A DNA stretch of 64,000 bases, taken from positions 62,001 through 126,000 of the forward strand of contig JAOPHQ010005693.1 of the NCBI GenBank assembly GCA_030340625.1, read 5' to 3'. Position 1 is the first letter of the stretch; each line of letters starts with the position of its first letter. Of the stretch, positions 31,793-41,581 are shown piece by piece. The DNA comes from Merluccius polli. Taxonomy: Eukaryota > Chordata > Actinopteri > Gadiformes > Merlucciidae. The notes below the pieces were generated by a model. It saw only the letters and a list, made by a program, of their open reading frames with translations. It searched no databases and was not told the DNA's origin. Position numbers and translations under genes: made by a program.

Positions 31793-33164
31793 GGTGTGAA
31801 AACTGTCTGATGGTCGTACGACGAACTTAACGAACCACTTAGGCTAACGACGCTTTCGGAAACTGGGCCCTGTTTGTCATATTGTATGTGTTGTATATGT
31901 TGGGCAGGGTACGGCCCAATCTCGCTGGTACTTGTGACTAGTGACAAATAAAGGCATTCATCATCTAATTCATCATCATCAAAACGACTTGCTTGGTTTC
32001 AGGAGTTCCAAAGCACAGACACGCCGTCTTTGCGCCCTCTGTGCCCAACGTGCTGGACCGTGAAAGCTGCTTCACTACAGTCAATTGCTTCAAATTACAG
32101 TGAGCTAGTGGATTTTCTTGATGACCTGTCTGCAGAGGATAAAGGTGACGCAGGCGGCAAAGCAAATGGTTTACTTCAGCACCTGCAGAAGTTCAGTACA
32201 TTTTGCTCACTGAAGCTGAGTTGATGTTTTTTCTGCACGCAGAAATGACCAATCGTGCACTGCAACATAGCCAACTGCATTCATTGAAAGCTCTCCAGCC
32301 ATTGAAATGCTCCGCGAGGACATCAAGCATCTCTGTGAAAACGGATTCAAAGATTTTTGGAAAATCACAACTGCAGCTGCTGATTTCCTCAGCGTTGAGA
32401 GCCCAGCCCTGCCAAGGTTAAGAAAAATCCCACGTCGGCTGGATGATGGAGGTGCACCATCACACAGTTTCCAGTCACCAGAGGCCCTGTACAGACAGCG
32501 GTTTTACCAGGTGATGGACACTGCAACATCATCTTTGGATTGCAGGTTCAGTCAAGCTGCATTCAAACCCATGTGCAGTATTGAGGATTTTGTGACGGGA
32601 CAGGGTGACTGGGAGCATCGTCGAATTCCATGATGATCTGGAGGCAGGCAGGCTGACACTCCATCGTGATATGTTTATTGACATTTCGAAACAGAGGGTT
32701 GTTTGCCTAAAACATTTTCAAGATGCTGTGGATTTCCTGAAAGGAGAGCAGGGAGAGCCGCTGCGGACCTTGCTGCCAGAACTCACCAAACTAGTAAGAC
32801 TTGGACTCACTGTTACTGTGAGCTTCTGCACATCAGAGAGGTCTTTCTCAGGCCTGCAGCAACTTAAAACCTATCTGCGTGCCACCATGGTACAGGGGAG
32901 AGTATAACAACAATGCCATCGCCGATGAGTTCATCAGGTGCACAGCTGCCAGAAAAAACATGTTCCAACTTCGGCGGTAGACAGCAGCCAGTGGTGAGTG
33001 ACTGACTCAAATATTTTTCTTTCTTTCCGTAACAGTAGGCCACTGTGTAGGCTGGAGATTTCATGTGTTAAAAATGGTGTAATGATGAGTATATGAGTTT
33101 GTGTTGTGAATTAATAAGAGTGTATGGTGAATAGAAACGTGTAAGTCCCATCATTGTGTGGGCA

Positions 33165-33184
33165 TCACAGCACCATGGACAGCG

Positions 33185-33220
<36 letters not shown>

Positions 33221-33375
33221 AGGTGCTGCACGATCGATAGACAGAAACCGTGTCACTCAGTTTAATCTTGTAAATAAAACTTTCGGCCCAAATTGTGGAG
33301 TGAGGAGAGAGAGAGAGACGGGCACCGGCTCCTTCCCGACCCAGGACCTCCTCTCTCCCTCTGACCCGCCGGAAT
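33165..33375. repeat. (GT)n tract and (GA)n inside the hAT 3' region
   Basis: About 15 GT units at 33189-33218 and a short GA run at 33305-33318. No coding features. Confidence 0.75.
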
Positions 33376-33580
33376 AGAACAGCACCCTCTCGGTGTTCCG
33401 AGTCCATCAAAATAGGCTATATATCATGAATTAGAAAACAAATAAATTCTTTATAAAATCAGATGTTCAGAAGCAGTGAGCACCCCTATATAGTCAGAAT
33501 TATATGATCTTTATATGATGGTATTTATTTAATTTGGGCACTCACAGGCAAAAACATAAATCGGCGCCTATGCTCTGAGC

Positions 33581-34395
33581 AACAGGTCTCCTCCCGTTCC
33601 GTAACTTTCCTTTTACCATTTTAAAAGCATTGACAATGATTTTATAAAACAACAATGTTTTTTTTTTTGTATAAAACAAACTTGTTTTTTTTAACAATGT
33701 GATGTTTTTATATTTGTTGTTTTCATTATGTCTTCAAAAGGTGTCTGCTTTTAAAACAATGGAAAAAAAGTTCTAAGATGTAAATTGAAAGAACTGGTCA
33801 GTAAATACTTATTAAACGGAAGAAAGAAAATCTGTTCTTATCAGTTTAATATCTGATATGTCCTCTATATGGGGACTACATATTAAAGTCTTTTTGGCAA
33901 CAGGCATCATTAAAAGAGCTTGCTCCATGCATCCACACATTGATCCGGTATTGCAGTGGGGACGGTGCACCACTTTTTGTGAATTAAAATAAATCACGGA
34001 CATCAGTTGGTTGAGGAGAATTTGACCTCCACCGTCAAAGGCTTGCCGCCATGTTTGATGCTCAGTCCAGTGTTGCAGTGCCGCTGTGGAAAGTGCACCA
34101 CTTCCCCGAAAGTGCGGTGTCGAGTGGCTATCACCATGTGAGGACGAGCCTTAGACACGGCTGCACCTCCCATTATTACTGTTTGTCGGTGGCAGACATC
34201 ATGTACCCAAGTGTTACTGCAAACGGAAACAGGCCCACCTCCAACATTGTTTAAATATTTTATGACAAAAATAAAATGTATTGTAAAATGGTATGCGCTT
34301 TCACAGTTGCTCAACACAGTACAATAATACAAATAATAATAAATAAACCCAATCCAGTTTATGGTCTGTGGTTCAGGAACGAAACCTGCTCCCAT
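33581..34395. other. resumed host sequence after the hAT, probable LINE 3' region
   Basis: Continues the sequence broken at 17456. AT-rich, with several T/A runs. A phrase with TTGCAGTG and GTGCACCACTT occurs twice (33951-33974 and 34073-34102). No gene seen. Confidence 0.4.
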
Positions 34396-34396
34396 G

Positions 34397-34555
34397 TCAT
34401 CATCATGGGGTCACCCCGGGTCATCATGAGGTCCGGTCACCCTGGGCCATCATGGGGTCCGGTCACCCCGGGCCATCATGGGGTCCGGCCACCCCGGGCC
34501 ATCATGGGGTCCGGCCACCCCAGGCCATCATGGGGTCCGGTCAACCCGGGTACTG
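34397..34555. repeat. 26-bp GC-rich minisatellite, about six units
   Basis: Units of the form GGGCCATCATGGGGTCCGGT plus CACCCC repeat in direct orientation with a few substitutions. It reads open in more than one frame but has no coding hallmarks. Confidence 0.9.
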
Positions 34556-34735
34556 ACACGGCAAGGGGCCCTTCAGCCCTTCGTGCTCCCTCAGCACAAA
34601 CGGCTCACAGGAAACTATTGAATATTCAGCAGGAGGCTGACTGAGGAATTACAATATTGAACCAAATATGCTTTTGTCCCAAAATTAATCAAATACATGT
34701 AAGCACGCTTTCTCAGTGGCCAGGGGAGCCACAGC

Positions 34736-34850
34736 TGTTGTGTGGTGTGTGCTGTGGTAGTGTGTTGTGTTGCGGTAGTGTGTTGTGTGGCGTTGTGTGT
34801 TGTGTTGTGTTGTGTTAGTGTGTTTTGTGATGTTGTGTGTGTAATATTTA
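34736..34850. repeat. TGTTG-type low-complexity tract
   Basis: Degenerate TGTTG/TGTGG repeats that abut the LTR at 34840. Confidence 0.85.
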
Positions 34851-35017
34851 CTTCTTGCCGCTGGCTGAATTGTGTTTATAATAAAACTGTACAGGACGCT
34901 GATATTGGCTTGTGTCTTTTATTCTGCCATCTTGAACACACACACAGATAATCTCGCGGGAGTCTGTGACGTTACATGAGACTACGGTGACCCGTAAGGG
35001 GCTGTCAGAATGTTACA
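34840..35017 (-). mobile_element. short LTR of a minus-strand Gypsy (element G1)
   Basis: Plus-strand ends TGTAATATT and AATGTTACA are inverted copies. On the minus strand it follows a purine tract (AAGAAGGGAGA, 35018-35028) and carries GAATAAAAG at about 34915-34925. It is therefore the 3' LTR of the Gypsy whose pol lies at 39435-41577, with the L2 LINE inserted between them. Confidence 0.7.
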
Positions 35018-35112
35018 TCTCCCTTCTTAATAAAAAAATAGAATGATATTCAGTTACTGAACACAACACTGTGCCTACACTAGGTCACATCAACAACCTC
35101 ATATTAATATGC

Positions 35113-38100
35113 CTTAATAATAATAATAATAATAATAAATTTTATTTATAATGCACTTTACATCAGTGATCTCAAAGTGCTACAGGTTAAAAACAAAAAT
35201 AAGATGAGCAATTTTAATTTAAAAAAAAAAGAGGGAAAAAAGAGAAAAAAAAAAAAAAAAAAAAAAAAGATTTAAGAACATCTAAAAGGGACCAAAAGCT
35301 TTGCTAAAAAGAAAAGTCTTCAGGCCTTTTTTAAAACAGTCAATGGATTGTGGTGCCCTCAAGGTATCAGGGAGGGCATTCCATAGACGCGGGGCAGCAG
35401 CACAGAAGGCCCTGTCTCCCATGGTCCTGAGTCTGGTTCTGGGTATGTGGAGGAGGTTTGAGTCAGTGGAGCGGAGGGAGCGTGTTGTGTTTTGTGGGTT
35501 GATTATTTCTTTGAGGTAAGGGGGGGCATGACCATGAATGCATTGGTAACTGAGGAGGGAAATCTTGTACTCAATCCTGGTGGAGACCGGAAGCCAGTGG
35601 AGTGAGTGGAGAATGGGGGTAATGTGCTCGTGTTTCCGCACTCTCATCAGGATCCTAGCTGCAGAGTTTTGGATGTACTGGAGTCTCTGGAGACTCTTGC
35701 TAGGGATCCCAATGAGAAGTGCATTACAGTAGTCCAGTCTGGAGGAGACAAAGGCATGAACCAGCTTTTCAGCATCTGAGAGAGAGAGGATGGGACGGAG
35801 TTTGGATATGTTACGGAGGTGGTAGAAGGAGGTCTTGCAGAGGTGATTTATATGTGCTTCAAATGAAAGTTGAGAGTCCATTTTTACACCCAGATTTGTG
35901 ACTGTTGATGAAAGGGGGATGTTGGAGCCAGAGAAGGTGATGCTGGTTATGGATGATGTTTTGGTCTGGTGGGGAGTGCCAACCAGGATGGCTTCAGTTT
36001 TGGAGCTGTTAAGTTGGAGAAAGTTGTGCTCCATCCATACCTTTATCTCCTCCAGACAGGTGGTGAGTTTTGATGGGGATGACTGTGAGGATGGGGTTGC
36101 AGCTGTGGCATTGACATAAAGCTGTGTGTCATCAGCATAGCAGTGGAATGAGATGTTGTGACGGCTGATGATTTGGCCAAGGGGAGTGAGGTAGAGGATG
36201 AAGAGGATGGGGCCAAGGACTGACCCCTGGGGGACACCGCAGGTGACTGTGTGTGTGGTTGATTTGGAGTGACCCAGGGAGATGTATTCTGTCCGGTTTG
36301 TGAGATATGAGTTGAACCAACGGAGAGCCGTGTCATTGAGTCCAGTGGTACAGTGAAGCCGGTTGAGAAGAATGTCATGGTCGACAGTGTCAAATGCAGC
36401 AGAAAGGTCCAGGAGGATGAGGAGGGAGGGACAGCCATTGTCGGACGACATGAGGAGGTCGTTGGTGACTCTGACAAGGGCAGTCTCTGTACTGTGGGCG
36501 GAGCGGAAACCAGACTGGAATTTTTCGAAGAGGTTATTTTGTTTGAGGTGGTCCTGAAGGTGAGTGGCAACTGCTTTCTCAAGTACCTTTGATATAAAGG
36601 GGAGATTGGAGATGGGTCTGTAGTTGGATAGGATTTCTGGATCAAAAGTGGGTTTTTTGAGCAATGGTCTGATGATGGCAGTTTTTAAGGCAGAGGGAAC
36701 GTGACCAGTTTGGAGGGAATGATTTATCACAGCAGTGATCAGGGGGGTTAGGACAGTGATATGGGTTTTCACCAGGGAGGTTGGGAGAGGGTCCAGGGGA
36801 CAGGTGGAGGATTTCATCTTCCCAATGATGTTCTGCACCTCTTCCGGTGAAACCTCAGGAAAGCTGTTTAGTGGTTGGGAGATGGTACATTCTAGAGGAG
36901 CAGTAAGGGTGGGAGGACCAGAAAGGGCAGAGCGAATATGTGCAATTTTTGTTCTGAAGAAATCCAGGAATTTATTGCACTGTTCTTCTGTAGTGGCAGT
37001 GAGTGGAGGGGGTTGCGGTTTGAGTAGGTGGTTGACAGTGGAGAAAAACTGCTTGGAATTTCCTGGACTGTTTCTGATGGCATTTGAGTAGAACTGTGAC
37101 CTTGCATCTTTGAGGGACTGTGCATATTGTTGTTGTTGCTGCCGGTAGATTTGTTTATGGACAGTGAGACCAGAGGCTTTGAAGCGCCGCTCAAGGACAC
37201 ACCCTGCTGCCTTCATCTTACGAAGCCCATCTGTATACCATGGAGCTGATCGGATGAAGGTGACTGTTTTGGTTTTAACAGGGGCATGGAGGTCCAGGAG
37301 GCTGTTTAGATAGCTGTTATAGTAGTCCACTGCTTCGTCGGCTGTTGAAAAATGTGTGGAAAGATGTTGAAAGTCTGCTGCCAAGAGTTCTGGGTTTATG
37401 CTTTTGAGGTTTCTGAAGGACATGTTCCGCTTAGGCCTTGAGAGGCTGGAAGGGGATGGCAGATCCATAGAAATTACTTTGTGATCTGACACACCTAGAT
37501 CATACGCCTGCAGATTGGTAAGAGGGGCAGAGTTCGTAATGACCAGGTCCAGGGTGTGTCCCCTGGTGTGTGTTGGGACATCCACAAGTTGTTTTAAATT
37601 AAAACAGTCCAGTAGCTGAAGAAATTCAGCTGCAAAAGGGGAGGAGGGGGTGTCAATGTGGATGTTCATATCACCCAAAATTATCACATCTGCAGAGGAT
37701 ATGCAGAAAGTTGTGAAAAGATTTGATATTTCAGTGATAAATGATGGGTTAGGTTTTGGTGGTCGGTAAATGAGGAGGAACAACACAGGTGATGGGGACT
37801 TACATTTAAATGCAAGGCATTCAAATGAAGAGAGTTGAGGTAATGTTTGCACAGATACCTCCAGATCGCTGCGATAGATAACAGACAGGCCGCCACCGCG
37901 TCCTGTACTGCGAGCTTTCTGGAGGTAGCTATATCCTTGTGGACAGCTCTCATTTAGAGAGGAAAAGGTATTTGGTGGGTGCCAGGTCTCTGTAATGCAC
38001 ATATAATCCAGGCGTTTATCCAGAATATGATCATAAATGAGGCAGGATTTGTTCGTAAGAGACTGTGCATTAAAGAGTTCAATTTTGCTGCTTGATGATG

Positions 38101-38950
38101 CAACAAGTCTTGGCACTGGCCGTAGCAAACTGGAGTCCACTCCACGTTTTCGATGTAGCACACTGAGAGGTGTTGCCATGGAGACGTCTAAACTACTAAT
38201 CCAGTAGGAGACGGCGCTCTGATGACGTAGACGTGGAGCGACAGTTCGCGTTGCTGACCAGAGAGCCTGGATGGTAGGACTTGTCTGCGAGCAAACAAAC
38301 TTTCTACGGGAACTTCTATGGATGTAGCGCGGACGGCGAAGAAGTCCAAGTTGTTTAATCACTGCAGTACATAGTGGAGTGGAAAAACTGCTGAGATTCA
38401 TCAGCTGGTTGACGGTGTAGCTCAACATAGTGGTGGTGCCTGCAGCAGCGTGGAAGAAATGCAGGTTGTTTTTAGCCGCGTAGCCGGGATGCTAGCTACA
38501 AGGACTTTCAACTCTGCAGAGGCGATGGGTGATTTCAGACTTCCCAGATGCACTTCACGATGGCAGGGACAGGCTGAGTCCAGGTTGTCCAATATCCACT
38601 TTTCCGACTGAGGTAGCAGCGGCGATGACCAGTTCCAGGGAGTCTCCAAGCAGGCGTTGTGCTAGCAGCAACAGGTAAACCACCGCTAGACTCGAGCTAC
38701 CTGATACTATCCACTGTTCGATGGCACGGAAAGTAAAAGGTTATTTAAAAGGTCCACTGGTCAGTGACGCGGTTAGTAAAAGTTTGACAAAGTCTAAAAA
38801 GTTTGCTAAAAAACAAAAAAGTTTGCCTTGACGTTGCTTTGGCTGACTGGAGAAGCGGCGAACAGACAGCGCCAGCGTCCTCTCCGTACCTCTTCCTCCA
38901 ACAACTGTGCAAGATATTCTTGATTCGGTGATAATAAACATATGAAAGGG
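35113..38950 (-). mobile_element. L2-clade LINE, apparently intact coding
   Basis: On the minus strand: a leader (from about 38950, edge uncertain), one long ORF (38428-35282), a 3' UTR with A-rich runs (35221-35268), the typical L2 tail with CACTTTGAGATCACTG and ATAAATAAAATT, and (TTA)n at 35113-35139. It is inserted in the region between G1 integrase and its 3' LTR. No clear target duplication was found, as is common for L2. Confidence 0.85.
35282..38428 (-). CDS. L2 LINE ORF2: endonuclease plus reverse transcriptase, 1048 residues
   Basis: Single uninterrupted frame. N-terminal extension (1-112) without known domain. APE-type endonuclease: FNAQSL (Asn120), ITETW (Glu147), LGDMNIH (Asp253, Asn255), HTLDLVIT and the SDHK block at 314-317. 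Reverse transcriptase: NYRPISNLPFISK (about 602), FQSGFRSAHSTETAL, LLDLSAAFDTVDH (Asp680), GVPQGSVLGP (731-740) and the active site YADD (764-767), followed by a thumb and a C-terminal region ending in RLWNALPD and FLFSKAF. All catalytic residues of both enzymes are present and length fits complete fish L2 elements. Start ATG at 38428; a second ATG at 38176 would drop the extension. Likely a young copy that could still be active. Confidence 0.93.
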   Translation of the reverse strand: MLSYTVNQLMNLSSFSTPLCTAVIKQLGLLRRPRYIHRSSRRKFVCSQTSPTIQALWSATRTVAPRLRHQSAVSYWISSLDVSMATPLSVLHRKRGVDSSLLRPVPRLVASSSSKIELFNAQSLTNKSCLIYDHILDKRLDYMCITETWHPPNTFSSLNESCPQGYSYLQKARSTGRGGGLSVIYRSDLEVSVQTLPQLSSFECLAFKCKSPSPVLFLLIYRPPKPNPSFITEISNLFTTFCISSADVIILGDMNIHIDTPSSPFAAEFLQLLDCFNLKQLVDVPTHTRGHTLDLVITNSAPLTNLQAYDLGVSDHKVISMDLPSPSSLSRPKRNMSFRNLKSINPELLAADFQHLSTHFSTADEAVDYYNSYLNSLLDLHAPVKTKTVTFIRSAPWYTDGLRKMKAAGCVLERRFKASGLTVHKQIYRQQQQQYAQSLKDARSQFYSNAIRNSPGNSKQFFSTVNHLLKPQPPPLTATTEEQCNKFLDFFRTKIAHIRSALSGPPTLTAPLECTISQPLNSFPEVSPEEVQNIIGKMKSSTCPLDPLPTSLVKTHITVLTPLITAVINHSLQTGHVPSALKTAIIRPLLKKPTFDPEILSNYRPISNLPFISKVLEKAVATHLQDHLKQNNLFEKFQSGFRSAHSTETALVRVTNDLLMSSDNGCPSLLILLDLSAAFDTVDHDILLNRLHCTTGLNDTALRWFNSYLTNRTEYISLGHSKSTTHTVTCGVPQGSVLGPILFILYLTPLGQIISRHNISFHCYADDTQLYVNATAATPSSQSSPSKLTTCLEEIKVWMEHNFLQLNSSKTEAILVGTPHQTKTSSITSITFSGSNIPLSSTVTNLGVKMDSQLSFEAHINHLCKTSFYHLRNISKLRPILSLSDAEKLVHAFVSSRLDYCNALLIGIPSKSLQRLQYIQNSAARILMRVRKHEHITPILHSLHWLPVSTRIEYKISLLSYQCIHGHAPPYLKEIINPQNTTRSLRSTDSNLLHIPRTRLRTMGDRAFCAAAPRLWNALPDTLRAPQSIDCFKKGLKTFLFSKAFGPF

Positions 38951-39434
38951 TCACAAGTTAACTTTGATCTCTCATAAGGCCACGAATCAACAGGTACGTG
39001 GAACATAAGGAGGTAAGAACAATTCTATCAGTACACTTTCACGTACCAGGTAAGTATATTCTCCCTATATTTCCTCAACACTTCTCAACAGGTGTGCAAC
39101 AAGCATATAAAGTCATTTGTAGTTTACAACAGGTAAGTGATTTTTTTTTTTTTTGTATATATATGAGGGCAGCGATCCGCCTACACCCTTTACAATTCAC
39201 AAGTCAAGGACTCGTCTTGGCCTGATTATGCGGCCAGATCTGGTTGTATAGCCAGGCTGTTGCTGCTGTGGCTGGCTCTCTGGTTGTGTGTGGTTCTCAA
39301 GTTCAGGGTGTGGGGGCTGTATGCGTCTGACATGTGTGTTTGTGTGCTGGGTATTGTCAGCATGTGAGGGCATTGTGTGTCTGGCATGTGTGTTTGTATT
39401 CTGAGTGTTGTCAGTGTGTGAAGTCTCTCTGCTT
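38951..39434 (-). other. G1 Gypsy sequence downstream of integrase, CA-rich
   Basis: Continues the G1 element. The minus strand has repeated CACACATGCCAGACACAC-like words at 39270-39430 (three related copies). No further gene. Confidence 0.5.
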
Positions 39435-41577
39435 TCATGAAGGTGCCAGCGGTTCCGCCGGAGAGTCAGTCATCTCGTTTGGATGTAGTAGCTCCTGTGT
39501 GTCTGCATGTTGTGTCACCGTTGCAGGTCTCCAGGGTCCGTCCTCCTGCCGGAAACGGATGGGGGTGCCGACAGGTAGGTGAGACAGGGGCCTGGTGGTT
39601 CTGTTGTAATATGTCTGCTGACAGTGTTGGCAGGCCTCTCTTCTCTCATGAACAGCTGTCTGGAGTGCTACACGGGGCTGTGGCTGTTTCCCAGTCATTG
39701 GGAGGATGGAACACAGGCGTCGGCTCATGAGAAGCTGGGCAGGTGATTGCAGGTTGTCCACAGGGGTGTTTCTGTATTCAAGGAGAGCGAGGTAGTGGTC
39801 TTTGTTCTCAGCCTTGGTTTTGTCGAGGATGCGTTTTGCCGTCTGGACAGTTCTTTCGGCGAGGCCGTTGCTCCGTGGATAGCGCGGGCTCGCGGTGGTG
39901 TGTGAAGTCCCACGCATTGGCGAAACGGCGGAACTCCTCAGAGCTGTAGCATGGACCGTTGTCACTGATGACAGTCTCTGCGATGCCATGCCGGGCGAAC
40001 GCAGACTTCAGTTTGGTGATTACTGCAGAGGATGTGCAGCTTCGAAGCCGCTCCATTTCGAAGAACCTACTGTAGTAATCTATAATAATGATGAAGTCCT
40101 GTGCATTCCATGTGAGATCTGTACCTACCACCTGCCATGGTCTCTCTGGTATGTTGTGTGATGACAGGGGCTCTTTTGTGTTTGCACTGCGTCTTTCTTG
40201 GCATATGTTGCATTGTTCTATTTCTGCTTCGATATGTTTCCCCATTCCGGGCCAGAAGAGGAGATCTCGAGCTCTGTGCTTACTCTTCTCAATGCCCATG
40301 TGTCCTGTGTGTATGCGCTGGATCATGTTTTTTCTGAGTCTTTGAGGAACTATGATTTTCTCACCTTTGAAGAGAATTCCTTCAATTTCAGAGATTTCAT
40401 CTCTGTGGTTCCAGTATTCCTGGATATTTGGTGGGCATTTCCTCCTTTCATTAGGCCATCCATCCTTTATGGCTCTATTGAGTGCAATGAGCCGTGCGTC
40501 TTGTGCTGTCGCCTCTTTGATCTCCAGCAGTTTGTTATCGCTCACTGGGACGCTGCTGATGAGCGTGTGTACCTGTGCTTCCATGCTTTCTTTCAGGCTG
40601 TTGTCCTGGTGCTCAATGGACTTACGGGACAGGGTGTCAGCCACTGGTATATCTTTTCCCGGGTGGTGGATGATGTGAATGTTGTACTTTTGGAGCTGCA
40701 GAATCATCCTCTGTAGCCGTGGTGGTGCTGCAGCTAGGGGTTTTCGGAGGATTGCTTCCAAGGGCTTGTGATCAGATTCTACAGTCACTCTGCGCCCGTA
40801 CATGTACTCATGGAAACGCTTGCACCCGAAAAGTACTGTGTACAATTATTTTTCAATCTGCGCGTAATTCACTTTGGTGCTGTTGAGTGACTTGGATGCA
40901 TATGCGATGGGCCGTCCCTCCTGGAGCATCACAGCACCCAGGCCGCATTTCGAGGCATCCACTTGACGTCTCAGCTCTTTCTGAGAGTCGAAGTAGGCAA
41001 GTACGGGGTGATGTGTTATCAGTTCTTTCATCTGCATGAACACTTTGTCATGGTTGCTGTCCCATACAAACTCACTGTCTTGCTTTAAGAGGTGTCGCAG
41101 GGGTGCATTTACCTCGGAAAGATGTGGTGCAAACCGGGCCAGGTAATTGATCATCCAGAGGATGGTTTTGAGCTCCCCTTTGCTTGTGGGTGGCTGCATT
41201 TCCTTGACTGCCTTTATTTTCCATGGGTCTGGTTTGACACCTTCGCGTGAGAGCGTGTGGCCAAAATAGCTGACCTCTGAAACACATATTTGGCATTTGT
41301 CGGAGTTAAGCCTCACCCCTCTCTCTCTTGTGCGTCTCAGCATGGCCTTGAGGTTCTTGTCGTGTTCCTGCTTTGATATCCCGAAGACCAGGATGTCATC
41401 GACTATGGTAGCTACGCCACTGAGGCCTTCGTATGTTTCGTCGACCCGCCTCTGGAACTCATCCTGGGCTGAATTAATCCCAAAGGGCAGCCTCAGGAAC
41501 CTATACCTGCCGAAAGGGGTGTTAAACGTTGTTAACAGGGATGACTCAGTGTTCAGTTTTATGGCCCAATAGCCAGA
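39435..41577 (-). pseudogene. Gypsy G1 pol (RT, RNase H, integrase), broken
   Basis: Reads from 41577 downward. Reverse transcriptase from the SGYWAIKL motif through NTPFGRYRFLRLPFGI and the VDD active site (ATIVDDILVF), then SYFGHTLSREGVKPDP. RNase H with QVDASKCGLGAVMLQ and YAQIEK. A single TAA (40846-40848) replaces the Glu normally following, then the frame continues (VESDHKPLEAI). Integrase has HTGHMG, CNICQ, Asp in GTDLTWN, Asp in SDNGPCY, then a 2-nt loss in an AC repeat near 39900, and the Glu motif in SNGLAERTVQTAKR in the next frame. The fingers part of RT, protease and gag are absent. Lineage resembles Mag-like/K02A2.6-type Gypsy. Confidence 0.82.
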
Positions 41578-41581
41578 CCTG

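Larger units (their letters stand above)
20502..31869. mobile_element. Harbinger-like MITE (about 0.48 kb without insertions)
   Basis: Terminal inverted repeats GGCCCAGTTTCC at both ends are flanked by the 3-bp duplication CTG (20499-20501 and 31870-31872). Subterminal sequence carries repeated ACGAT/CTTACGA words on both sides (20513-20650, 21405-21440, 31810-31855). It has no coding sequence of its own. It hosts the fold-back element at 20691-21235 and Harbinger copy 2. Confidence 0.72.
19247..31966 (+). mobile_element. small retroposon-like element with a membrane-protein ORF, split by nested insertions
   Basis: The block between the two halves of the hAT transposase is bounded by AATTCATC (19239-19246 and 31967-31974). 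Excluding the nested MITE, the unit is about 1.35 kb: 19247-20498 plus 31870-31966. It has a pyrimidine-rich leader, one ORF (19485-19871), a GC-rich 3' region with a (CATA)n stretch at 20128-20175, and a 3' end with AATAAA followed by GCATTCATCATCT, similar to the target. Terminal inverted repeats and LTRs are absent. Target-primed retroposition, as for non-LTR elements or SINEs, is the simplest reading. I do not recognise the family. Confidence 0.6.
18270..32980 (+). pseudogene. hAT transposase (ZMYM1-like, DUF4371 type), split
   Basis: The left part (to 19246) shows an N-terminal Cys motif (VLCEVCSAANKM region near 18433), then HAPDIPELHSWLARS, the first catalytic block ILDETADITVKEQVSVCFS, and a block with GHVMNLVMQDVAHN near 19141. 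The right part (from 31975) resumes with KRLAWFQEF, then RPLCPTCWTVKAASL, and ends with the hATC dimerisation block SERSFSGLQQLKTYLRATM near 32840. The two parts are in the same frame once the duplicated 8 bp AATTCATC is reduced to one copy. Stops and frame changes (TGA at 19236, TAA near 32905, others near 18600 and 19100) show the gene is dead apart from the insertion. Confidence 0.8.
17457..33572 (+). mobile_element. hAT transposon (about 2.9 kb) swollen to 16.1 kb by nested insertions
   Basis: The element starts CACAGGCGCCGAT and ends ATCGGCGCCTATG, inverted termini with one mismatch. It is flanked by a perfect 8-bp duplication CTCTGAGC (17449-17456 and 33573-33580), the hAT signature. 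Its transposase pieces lie at 18270-19246 and 31975-32980. A MITE (17529-17975) and the retroposon-like block 19247-31966 are inserted in it. Subtracting these leaves roughly 2.9 kb, a normal hAT length. Confidence 0.9.

Noticed and set aside
34397..34555. CRISPR-like array
   Set aside because: Contiguous direct repeats without unique spacers, in a vertebrate genome.
34276..34644. ORF over the 26-bp minisatellite as a repeat protein
   Set aside because: Unit length is not a multiple of three and several frames are equally open.
36043..36645. Minus-strand ORF of 200 codons
   Set aside because: Alternative frame of the intact L2 reverse transcriptase.
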